Part shown: in pieces, positions 42,096 to 49,762 of the stretch
Layout: each line of letters begins with the position of its first letter
Numbering within the stretch: the stretch's first letter is position 1
From: Microbispora bryophytorum
Lineage (GTDB): Bacteria; Actinomycetota; Actinomycetes; Streptosporangiales; Streptosporangiaceae
DNA: 64,000 nucleotides
Assembly: GCF_006874465.1 (NCBI RefSeq)
Contig: NZ_VIRL01000008.1
Location: 124,001 to 188,000, forward strand
Reading direction: 5' to 3'
Notes under the pieces: generated by a model
The model's input: the letters and a program-made list of their open reading frames with translations, nothing else
Database searches by the model: none
What the model was told of the DNA's origin: nothing
Position numbers and translations under genes: made by a program

Positions 42096-43661
42096 TCAGG
42101 GGCCGAGCGGCAGGTACTCGAACCAGTCGAACGCGGCGACGTTGGAGCTCGGGCGGCCGTTGGAGCTGGCGTACATGCCGACGTAGGCGCCGGTGAAGCC
42201 GCCGGCCACGGCGCTGCTGAGGATCCTGCCGTCCACCGGGTCGCCGAGGTCGGTCCACTCCCCCGCCGCCACGGCGTACCTGGCCTGGTAGGCCTGCCCC
42301 CGCGCCTCCACGCCGAGATACAGCCGCCGCTGGCCGGGCACCCGTACGGAGGCGAGCAGGTCGTCGCCGCCCGCCTTCCTGCGGACGAGTTCGAGGCCGC
42401 GCGCGGTGCGCACGAGCAGCACGTGGTGGTCGTCGTTGTGCACCAGCGCGAGACCGGCGCACTCCCCGGCCGCGGGCGTGAAGTCGAGCGCGGCGTGGAC
42501 GGCGAAGTCCATGTGCTGCTGCCTGCGGGCGATCAGGCTCGGGTTGACCCGCTGGGCCAGCGTCTCCGGCCGCAGCCGCAGCCGCAGGCGGCTGTCGCCC
42601 AGGCTCCAGTAGGGCGTGCGCGGGGTGCGCAGGTGGTTCCAGACGGGCGAGAGCCGGTCGGCGTCGAAGTGGTCGCAGGCGGGGACGGCGGGCCAGCGGT
42701 GCTCGGGCAGCGCCGGTCCCGCGGCCACGGGCGCGACCTGCGCGGCGACGGGCCAGCCGTCCTCCCAGGAGACCCGGGTGAGGAACGTCTCCCTGCCCAG
42801 GTTGTCGCCCCTCACGTTGCCGGCGCCCAGGTCGCCGGAGGTGCCGTACGGGCGGGTGGCCAGCAGCACCATCCACCACTCGCCGTCCCCGGTCTCCACC
42901 AGGTCGGCGTGGCCGGTGCAGGCGATGGGGTGGCCGAGGCCGAGATGCCTGTGGGTGAGGATCGGGTTGCGCGGGTTCGGCTCGTACGGCCCGGTCACGT
43001 GGTCGGCCCTGGCCACCACGACCGCGTGGTCGTAGGACGTGCCGCCCTCCGACGCCAGCAGGTAGTACCTGCCGCCGATCTTGTACAGGTGGGGGCCCTC
43101 GGCCCACACGGCGCCCCGCTGGGCGGCCTCCCAGACGACCCGCTCCTCCCCCCGCGGCTGCAGCGTGGCCGGGTCGAGCTCCACGAGGTAGACCTCGGTC
43201 TCGCCGGAGTAGCGGGCCGCCTCCTTCTCCCTGGTGCCGGTGAACCAGACGCGGCCGTCGTCGAACAGCAGCGAGGGGTCCATGCCCCGGGTGCTGGGAA
43301 GCCATCGGGGCTCGCTCCAGGGGCCTGCGGGGTCGGTAGCGGTGACGATGAAGTTGCCCCGTCCGTCCACCAGGGTGGTGACGACGTAGAAGACGCCGTC
43401 GTGGTGGCGGATGGTGGCCGCGTAGACGCCGCCCGAGGGCCGCATGCCGTCCAGGTCGAGCTGGGACGGGCGGTCGAGCACGTGCCCGAGCTGCCGCCAG
43501 TTGACCAGGTCGCGGCTGTGGAAGATCGGCACTCCTGGAAACCACTCGAAGCTGGAGGTCACGAGGTAGTAGTCCTCGCCCACCCGGCACACGGAGGGGT
43601 CGGGGTGGAACCCGGGGATGACGGGGTTCCGGTACTCCCACCCGTCGACTTCGTCGATCAT
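42096..43661 (-). CDS. Glycoside hydrolase family 43 (beta-xylosidase type)
   Basis: A 521-residue enzyme without signal peptide, so intracellular. ATG 43661 follows AGGAAGGG. The N-terminal five-bladed propeller carries the GH43 triad: base Asp in GFHPDPSVC, pKa-modulating Asp in RGMDPSLLFDDG and acid Glu in VWAEGPHLYK. TSSFEWFPGVPIFHSRDLVNW is typical of GH43 beta-xylosidases (subfamily 11-like), and the C-terminal 200 residues form the companion beta-sandwich. It should cleave xylo-oligosaccharides taken up after xylanase action. A hairpin terminator lies between it and the xylanase gene upstream. Confidence 0.92.
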   Translation of the reverse strand: MIDEVDGWEYRNPVIPGFHPDPSVCRVGEDYYLVTSSFEWFPGVPIFHSRDLVNWRQLGHVLDRPSQLDLDGMRPSGGVYAATIRHHDGVFYVVTTLVDGRGNFIVTATDPAGPWSEPRWLPSTRGMDPSLLFDDGRVWFTGTREKEAARYSGETEVYLVELDPATLQPRGEERVVWEAAQRGAVWAEGPHLYKIGGRYYLLASEGGTSYDHAVVVARADHVTGPYEPNPRNPILTHRHLGLGHPIACTGHADLVETGDGEWWMVLLATRPYGTSGDLGAGNVRGDNLGRETFLTRVSWEDGWPVAAQVAPVAAGPALPEHRWPAVPACDHFDADRLSPVWNHLRTPRTPYWSLGDSRLRLRLRPETLAQRVNPSLIARRQQHMDFAVHAALDFTPAAGECAGLALVHNDDHHVLLVRTARGLELVRRKAGGDDLLASVRVPGQRRLYLGVEARGQAYQARYAVAAGEWTDLGDPVDGRILSSAVAGGFTGAYVGMYASSNGRPSSNVAAFDWFEYLPLGP

Positions 43662-43684
43662 TCGTCCCTTCCTCGAACGTGACG

Positions 43685-43715
43685 GGCCCGGTCCCCCGTG
43701 TGGGGGAACCGGGCC
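43685..43715 (-). terminator. Terminator hairpin after the xylanase gene
   Basis: GGCCCGGT-CCCCC pairs with GGGGG-A-ACCGGGCC around GTGT, with one bulged base. It lies downstream of the GH10 stop and just upstream of the GH43 start, so it may end or attenuate readthrough into GH43. Confidence 0.65.
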
Positions 43716-43860
43716 GGCCGTCCGGCACCGGCACGGTGCGCCGGAGCCTTTCAGCGCGGGGCCTCCCTGCGCCAGGCCCCGTCCGGCGGGCTCCGGTGTC
43801 CGATCCGGTGCCGGAGCTCAGTGTGTCGAGCCCACTGGTGTTGGGCCCACTGTGTTGGGC

Positions 43861-46800
43861 TCAGTGCCGCAGTTGCAGCACCCCCCAGTGGCTGGTGTCC
43901 CGGTATCCCTGCCCTGTGGCGTCGCTCCAGGTCGCCGCGCTGGTCCTGGCGGCGCCCGTGGCGTCGTTGACCTGGACGTCGAAGCCGAGCAGCGCGCCGT
44001 CCCGCAGCGTGATCGTGGGCAGCTTCACGGCGGCCTCGATCACGTAGCCGCCGGGGACGGCCTTGGCGGCGGCCGTCAGGTTGTCCCCGATGGAGGCGGG
44101 GTCGAGCGGGCCTCCGACCGACGTCTTCCCGGAGAAGCTGATCCGATACTGGCCGTCGTCGTCGCCGTAGCCCCTGGTCTTGCCGTTGCCGGGGTCCACG
44201 AAGAACTCGACGGAGTCCTGCTCCCACGGGTTGGCCGACTGCTCGCTGAGTGTGGGGTCGGCGACCTGCGCGAGCAGGTACAGCGTGTCGCCGCTCCACA
44301 GCGCCCGGGCCCGCGCGGTCGCCCCCGACGTGCCCTGGATCCAGGTGGCGGTGCGGATCTCCGGCGCCGGCGCCCAGGCCGGGTCGACGGCGCCGTCGAC
44401 CACCGGCCGGCGGTTGGGGGCGGTGGTCAGCTTCACCGCGGGCGTCGACGTGACCTTCCCGGTCCAGGAGGTCCGCGTGCCGCCGGAGGCGTCCGCGACC
44501 GCCACGGCGACGTCGGTGCCGGGTACCGCGGCGGGCCCCGTCGGGAACCGCGCCTCCACCCGGTAGCCGCCGGTCGTCTTCTGCACGGCCGTGTCGGGGC
44601 CGTGCGGGTGGCCGTCCTCGCGCCGGACGGTGTACGTCTTGCCGCCCACGGTGAACGTGACCGTGTCGCTCCGGTCGTCGTCCGGGTCGCGCACCTCGGC
44701 CAGGACGTACAGCCATCCGGCGGACGAGCGGGCCTGGAGCCCGGCGGACACGTCACCCACGCGGGCGATCGGGGTGGCGGGCAGCAGGTCCCATTCGAGG
44801 TCGCGCTTACCGTCCACCTTGGGGGTCGCGGCGGGGGCCTCAAGCCTGCGCACCAGCGGCGGCAGCTTCGCCGGGTCCACGACGCCCCAGTAGGCCGGCT
44901 TGGCCTGGAGCTCGTCGTCGAAGAGCAGCGGAGCGTTCAGCCGGGTGATCGGGAAAGTCGACAGCCAGGTGGCGTCGTCGGCCAGGCCCCACACGGTGAC
45001 CGAGCTGATCTGCGCCCTGTGCCTGCGGAAGACGTCGAACAGCTCCTTGTAGCGGTAGCCCTGCTCGGCGAGCACCTCGGCCGGGACCTCGTCGTAGGTG
45101 GAGACGAAGTCGGGGTAGACGCTCACGTCCAGCTCGGTGATCTGCTGGTCCACGTGGAGCGTCGCGAACTTCTCGATGGTGGCCTCGACCTCGGCGGCGG
45201 GCGGCTGCTCGATGTTGAGGTGGAGCTGGTGGCCGACGCCGTCGATCGGCACTCCCTCGGCCTTCAGCTTCTTCACCAGGGCGTACAGCGCCTCCCGCTT
45301 GCGCGGGAACTCGGTGTTGTAGTCGTTGACGAACAGCTTGGCGGCCGGGTCGGTCTCGTGCGCGACGCGGAAGGCCGTGCGGATGAAGTCGAGGCCGGTG
45401 ATCTGGAACCACTTCGACCGGCGCAGGCCGTCGGGCTGGTTCTCGTCCACCACCTCGTTGACCACGTCCCAGACCGCGATCTTGCCCTTGTAGCGGCCGA
45501 CCAGCGTCTTCACGTGGTTCTCCAGCCGCTTCAGCAGCAGCGCCCTGTCCTCCGGCGAGGAGGTGAGGTCGCGGTCGCCGTCCTTGAACACCCAGTCGGG
45601 CGTCTGGCTGTGCCAGGCGAGCGTGTGCCCGCGGAAGGTCAGCCCGTGCTGGACGGCGTAGTCCACCAGGTAGTCGCCCTCGGCGAAGGTGAACTCGCCC
45701 TCGCGCGGCTCGGTGGCGTCCCACTTCAGCTCGTTGCCGGGGGTGACCCCGCTGAAGTGCTTGAGCAGCAGGTCGCCGTGCTCGCCGAGCGTCTGGGCGC
45801 GGCCGATGGCCGCCCCAAGCGTGAACGGCACCTCGTCCCTGAGCGAGGGGATGTCCGTCTGGATCGGCTTGGGCTCGACGTACGTCAGCGTGAAGTCGTC
45901 CAGGTAGAAGGGGAACGTGCCGGTGTCGGACTCCACGTAGACGCTCAGGAAGTCCACGTCGTAGGCGAGCGTGTAGGTGCCGGTGAGCTGCACCCACTGC
46001 CCCTCGGGGACGGTCTTCGGCGCGGCCACCCGCTCGTAGCTGGGGGTGTCGCCCGTCCGGCGCTCGATCGACAGGCCGAGGGCGCCCGAGGCCGTGTCCG
46101 GGCCGAGGCGCACCCAGGCCGACAGGGTGTACTTCGACCCCTTGGCCATCTTGCCGAGCATGCTGATCGCCGGGCCGTCCCAGGAGTCCGAGCGGCCGGT
46201 CACCGCGAGGCTGCGGGCGCCGCCGTGCGCGGCGTCGGTCGTGGCCGTCAGGGACGCCGAGGCGCGCGGCGACCAGCCCTGGGCGGTGCCGGTCTCGAAG
46301 TCGGTGCTCAGGCCCGAGCGCGCGGGGTCGGTGTCCGAGGTGATGACGATGTCGTCGATGTAGTACGTCGCCGTGGCCTCGGAGCTCTCGGCGTAGAGCT
46401 GCAGGCCGGTGGAGTCGGCGCCGAAGGAGTAGGTGCCCGACAGCTCGGCCCAGCCGCCGTCGGTCACGGTGGCGGCGGCCACCCGTTCGTAGGTGGTGTC
46501 GCCGCCGTCGGGCGTGCGCTGCATCGTCAGCGCGATCGTGCTCGACGGCTCCCCGCTCACCATCCGGGCGTACGCCGTGACCTGGTAGGTGACGCCCTTC
46601 TGGAAGGGCGGGCTGATGGACGCCCCGTGCCAGGTGGCGGTGCGGCCGGAGGTGAGCAGGGAGCTCGACCCCGAATGCGCGGCGTCGGAGGTCGCGCCGA
46701 CCTCGACCCCGTCGCCTCTTGGCCCCCAGCCCTGGGCGGTGCCGTCCTCGAAGTCGTACGTCGCGATCTGCACGGCCGCGGCGTCAGCGGGAGTGGCACT

Positions 46801-46986
46801 CGCCAGGACCGCCGGCAGTCCCATGAGCACGCACAGCACGGCCGCGACGGCGGGCCGCGCGGTGAACGAACGCCGCGCCGTAGATGAACGCCGTGCTGTG
46901 AATGAACGCAGAAGGGCCGCGACAACGGGCCGTACTGCGTTCACACGCAGGACTGCCGAGGCCGCCCGGTAAAGGAGGCTGCGCAT
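43861..46986 (-). CDS. Secreted multidomain GH10 endo-1,4-beta-xylanase
   Basis: A 1041-residue exported enzyme. ATG 46986 has GAGGAGA upstream. The signal peptide (1-70) is unusually long because of three 6-residue repeats (SFTARR, SSTARR, SFTARP). Two CBM4/9/22-type modules follow (about 72-220 and 225-375; both start with FE-G-AQGW-PR). The GH10 barrel (about 378-705) has acid/base Glu in WDVVNEV (about 507) and nucleophile Glu in ITELDVSV (about 616), plus GHTLAWHSQTPDW. The rest (about 715-1041) holds two CBM9-like halves (TPKVDGKRDLEWD and RPVVDGAVDPAWAPA). It degrades xylan outside the cell and starts the pathway completed by GH43. Confidence 0.93.
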   Translation of the reverse strand: MRSLLYRAASAVLRVNAVRPVVAALLRSFTARRSSTARRSFTARPAVAAVLCVLMGLPAVLASATPADAAAVQIATYDFEDGTAQGWGPRGDGVEVGATSDAAHSGSSSLLTSGRTATWHGASISPPFQKGVTYQVTAYARMVSGEPSSTIALTMQRTPDGGDTTYERVAAATVTDGGWAELSGTYSFGADSTGLQLYAESSEATATYYIDDIVITSDTDPARSGLSTDFETGTAQGWSPRASASLTATTDAAHGGARSLAVTGRSDSWDGPAISMLGKMAKGSKYTLSAWVRLGPDTASGALGLSIERRTGDTPSYERVAAPKTVPEGQWVQLTGTYTLAYDVDFLSVYVESDTGTFPFYLDDFTLTYVEPKPIQTDIPSLRDEVPFTLGAAIGRAQTLGEHGDLLLKHFSGVTPGNELKWDATEPREGEFTFAEGDYLVDYAVQHGLTFRGHTLAWHSQTPDWVFKDGDRDLTSSPEDRALLLKRLENHVKTLVGRYKGKIAVWDVVNEVVDENQPDGLRRSKWFQITGLDFIRTAFRVAHETDPAAKLFVNDYNTEFPRKREALYALVKKLKAEGVPIDGVGHQLHLNIEQPPAAEVEATIEKFATLHVDQQITELDVSVYPDFVSTYDEVPAEVLAEQGYRYKELFDVFRRHRAQISSVTVWGLADDATWLSTFPITRLNAPLLFDDELQAKPAYWGVVDPAKLPPLVRRLEAPAATPKVDGKRDLEWDLLPATPIARVGDVSAGLQARSSAGWLYVLAEVRDPDDDRSDTVTFTVGGKTYTVRREDGHPHGPDTAVQKTTGGYRVEARFPTGPAAVPGTDVAVAVADASGGTRTSWTGKVTSTPAVKLTTAPNRRPVVDGAVDPAWAPAPEIRTATWIQGTSGATARARALWSGDTLYLLAQVADPTLSEQSANPWEQDSVEFFVDPGNGKTRGYGDDDGQYRISFSGKTSVGGPLDPASIGDNLTAAAKAVPGGYVIEAAVKLPTITLRDGALLGFDVQVNDATGAARTSAATWSDATGQGYRDTSHWGVLQLRH

Positions 46987-47008
46987 CGGGGGGTCTCCTC
47001 GTGCCGCG

Positions 47009-48385
47009 CTAGCGCGCGGTCAGGTTGTCGGCGAGAAGCCGGATCAGAGGCTCGCGCCGGGTGCAGGTGGACAGGGCGAAGGAGTCGGCGAGCGCGAGCA
47101 GTTCGTCGTCGTCCAGCCCCCGGAACAGCTCGGCGTACTCCGGCAGCAGCGCCTGGGCGATCAGGATGTGCCGGATGAGGTCGTCGGTCTGGTAGCGGGC
47201 GCCCCAGGGGTACGGGTCCCAGGAGGCGAACTCCGTGTCGATCAGCCGGTGCAGCGGCGCGAGCTCACTCGCGGTCTCCTCCATCGTCGAGCCCCACCGG
47301 TCGGCGCCGAGCCGCTTCTTCTTCGCGATGAACGGCCCGAACCGCTCCATGTAGGAGCCGCCCGCGCAGACCAGGCCCTGCAGGCCGACGTCCTTGTAGG
47401 TCCAGATGGACCAGCCGGCGTCGCACCCGTCGAAGATTTCCAGTTGGTCGCGCAGGATCTGGTAGCGCTGCTCGTCCACCGAGGGGTCGCCGGTGTAGAC
47501 GGGCCCGAACTCGCCGACCCAGATCGGCGTACCGGTCTCCCGCTGGAAGGCGGTGCGGCGGGCGAAGGCGCGCTCCAGCTCGTCGCGGTCGCACCACTCG
47601 CCCCTGGTGAAGCCCGGGTAGGGGCCGCCGTGGGCAAACCCGGCCAGCGCGTAGTCGTGGCAGACGAACACCGTGTTCTCGTAGACCTCGTGGAAGACCG
47701 AGAAGTCGGTGGAGTAGGTGTTGCCGTCGAGGAACAGCACGTGGGCGGGGTCCACCGCGCGCAGCGCCTTGACCAGACGGTCGTAGAAGGGCCCGACCAC
47801 CCGGCCGCTGGGGTCGGCCGGCTCGTTGATGGGGTTGTAGCCCGCCACCCACGGGTTGTCCTTGTAGTGGTCGGCCAGCGCCTCCCACAGGTGAACCGCG
47901 CGGTCCTGGAAGTGCCGGTGCTCCCAGAAGGAGGCGACGTGGGTGCGATTGTCGGAGTGCCAGTGCTGGTTCTGCGCCCCCGGGAGCGCGTGCAGGTCGA
48001 TGACGCTGTAGACGCCGCGCTCGCCCAGCATCCCGATCACGCGATCGAGATGGCGGAAGCCGCGTTCACCGATCTCCATCGGCCGATCGTCCGCCTCGAA
48101 GTGGCGGTAGTTCACCGGGATCCGCACGCAGTTGACGCCGACGTCCCGCAGGAGGTCGGCGTCGGCCTCGGTAAAGAACGAGGTCAAGAAGCGGTCGAAG
48201 AACATCTCGTAGCGTTCCTCGCCCAGCACCTCCCGCACCGCGGCACGCATCGAGGACTCGTCGGCGGGGTAACCGGTGATGAAGTTCTCCATGTTGAGCC
48301 AGCCGCCCAGACCGACCCCCCGCAGCCTCACCGGCTCGCCCGCCTCGTCAACCAGCCGAGATCCTGACACGCGCAGCAGCGTCAT
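47009..48385 (-). CDS. Glycoside hydrolase family 5 enzyme
   Basis: A 458-residue protein without signal peptide. ATG 48385 follows GAGGAGAATCG. It opens with the GH5 pattern LRGVGLGGWLNMENFITG, then VNCVRIPVNYRHFE and VYSVIDLHALPGAQNQ. The acid/base Glu is in GYNPINEPAD (about 187) and the nucleophile Glu in IWVGEFGPVY (about 292), with a late WSIWTYKD strand. Cellulase or exo-glucanase-like annotation is usual. Being cytosolic, it probably acts on imported oligosaccharides. It is 22 bp upstream of the GH10 gene on the same strand and faces away from the LacI gene. Confidence 0.9.
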   Translation of the reverse strand: MTLLRVSGSRLVDEAGEPVRLRGVGLGGWLNMENFITGYPADESSMRAAVREVLGEERYEMFFDRFLTSFFTEADADLLRDVGVNCVRIPVNYRHFEADDRPMEIGERGFRHLDRVIGMLGERGVYSVIDLHALPGAQNQHWHSDNRTHVASFWEHRHFQDRAVHLWEALADHYKDNPWVAGYNPINEPADPSGRVVGPFYDRLVKALRAVDPAHVLFLDGNTYSTDFSVFHEVYENTVFVCHDYALAGFAHGGPYPGFTRGEWCDRDELERAFARRTAFQRETGTPIWVGEFGPVYTGDPSVDEQRYQILRDQLEIFDGCDAGWSIWTYKDVGLQGLVCAGGSYMERFGPFIAKKKRLGADRWGSTMEETASELAPLHRLIDTEFASWDPYPWGARYQTDDLIRHILIAQALLPEYAELFRGLDDDELLALADSFALSTCTRREPLIRLLADNLTAR

Positions 48386-48473
48386 CGATTCTCCTCACTC
48401 CTCGAAACCGGCGGCGTGACCGGAGAGCGACGACCCCGCCTTCTCCTCCGCTACCCACTGTTGACAGTCGTAC

Positions 48474-48542
48474 TGAAAGTTTCGGCTAGCATCCGAATGT
48501 TTCGTGGTCCGGAGAATAAGTAAAGCTAAGGTTGAGCGTCAA
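48474..48542 (-). promoter_or_regulatory. Promoter of the GH5-GH10 genes with two LacI-type operators
   Basis: On the minus strand TTGACG (48542-48537), 17 bp, TTATTC (48519-48514) form a likely promoter. Downstream of it lie CGAATGTTTCG (48494-48504) and TGAAAGTTTCG (48474-48484), both variants of CGAAA-G-TTTCG. GAAA-S-TTTC palindromes are known sites of xylan-responsive LacI regulators in streptomycetes. Bound repressor would block elongation. Confidence 0.6.
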
Positions 48543-48604
48543 GGGCGCTCCAGGCTTGATCACGGCGGTCACGCGTCTCATCAGGGGGAACCGGTTCGGG
48601 TCTC

Positions 48605-48624
48605 CCGAAAGTTTCGGCTACGAT
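48605..48624 (+). promoter_or_regulatory. Operator and -10 element of the LacI gene
   Basis: CCGAAAGTTTCGG (48605-48617) is a perfect 13-bp palindrome about a central G. TACGAT (48619-48624) right after it is a -10 element only 7 bp before the start codon, implying a very short or leaderless transcript and autorepression. Confidence 0.6.
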
Positions 48625-48631
48625 CTGCATC

Positions 48632-49642
48632 ATGCCAGTGAAGAGGCGGGTGACCATCGCCCAGATAGCGGAGGAGGCCGGAGTCTCCGTTCCGACCGTG
48701 TCCAAGGTGATCAACGGCCGTCCCGAGGTCGCGCCGGAGACCCGTCAGCGGGTGGAGCGCCTCCTGCAGAAGCACGGATACCAGCGCAGGACGGGGCAGG
48801 GCGACGGCCCGGTCGGTCTACTGGACCTGGTGTTCGCCGAGATCGAGAGCCCGTGGGCCATGGAATTGGTGCGCGGGGCCGAGCAGGCGGCGCACGAGGC
48901 CGCCGCCAGCGTGGTGATCTCCGTACTGCACACGCACGCGGGTCCCGGCCGTGACTGGCTGGAGCGCATCGCGGCGCGGCGCACGGACGGTGTGATCATC
49001 GTCAGCTCCCGGCTCTCGGTGCGCCAGCAGGGCCAGCTCAGCGCCCGATCGATCCCGTTCGTCGTCGTCGACCCCGAGGGCGAGCCGCCGCCCGGCGTGG
49101 CGTCGGTCGGCGCGACCAACTGGCACGGCGGCCTCGCGGCCACGCGCCACCTTCTCGACCTCGGTCACTCCCGGATCGGCATGATCGGCGGTCCGCCGGA
49201 CATGCTGTGCAGCCGGGCCAGGATCGACGGTTACCGCGCAGCCCTGGAGACCGCCGGGGTGTCCATCGACCCCGAGCTCATCCGCTACGGCGACTTCCTG
49301 GTCAACTCGGGCCACGACGCCGGTCACGCCCTGCTCTCGCTGGACAAGCCCCCGACCGCCATCTTCGCCGGCAGCGACATGCAGGCGTTCGGCGTGTTCG
49401 AGGCGGCCCGGCAGCGGGGCCTGCGGGTGCCCGAGGACCTCAGCGTGGTCGGCTTCGACGACCTGCCGCTGTCCAGGTCCGCGTGGCCGCCGCTGACCAC
49501 CGTGCGCCAGCCCCTGGAGGAGATGGCCGCGCTGGCCGCGCGGATGGTGCTGGCCATGGGCCGGGGCGAGAACACCGAAGCGCGCCGCGTCGAGCTGTCC
49601 ACCGACCTGGTGGTCCGGGAGAGCACCGCACGGCCTCGGTGA
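48632..49642 (+). CDS. LacI-family regulator of the xylan locus
   Basis: A 336-residue repressor. The helix-turn-helix with hinge is at residues 6-52 (VTIAQIAEEAGVSVPTVSKVINGRPEV, then VAPETRQRVERLLQKHGYQRR). The periplasmic-binding-protein-like effector domain follows with VIIVSSRL, FVVVDPEGEPP, GHSRIGMIGGPPD and VPEDLSVVGFDDLPLS, all family hallmarks. It is divergent from GH5-GH10, with three CGAAA-G-TTTCG-like sites between. It should repress these genes until a xylo-oligosaccharide binds (effector inferred from the targets). Confidence 0.92.
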   Translation: MPVKRRVTIAQIAEEAGVSVPTVSKVINGRPEVAPETRQRVERLLQKHGYQRRTGQGDGPVGLLDLVFAEIESPWAMELVRGAEQAAHEAAASVVISVLHTHAGPGRDWLERIAARRTDGVIIVSSRLSVRQQGQLSARSIPFVVVDPEGEPPPGVASVGATNWHGGLAATRHLLDLGHSRIGMIGGPPDMLCSRARIDGYRAALETAGVSIDPELIRYGDFLVNSGHDAGHALLSLDKPPTAIFAGSDMQAFGVFEAARQRGLRVPEDLSVVGFDDLPLSRSAWPPLTTVRQPLEEMAALAARMVLAMGRGENTEARRVELSTDLVVRESTARPR

Positions 49643-49762
49643 AACCCGGGCCGCCCCATGATCGTCCAAAATGGGAGCGCGCGGACGAATGGGGGCGGGA
49701 TGACCGACGAACACGCTAAGGTTTCTGCGGATATCGCCGGGTTCGCGGGACGGGGCTGACGG

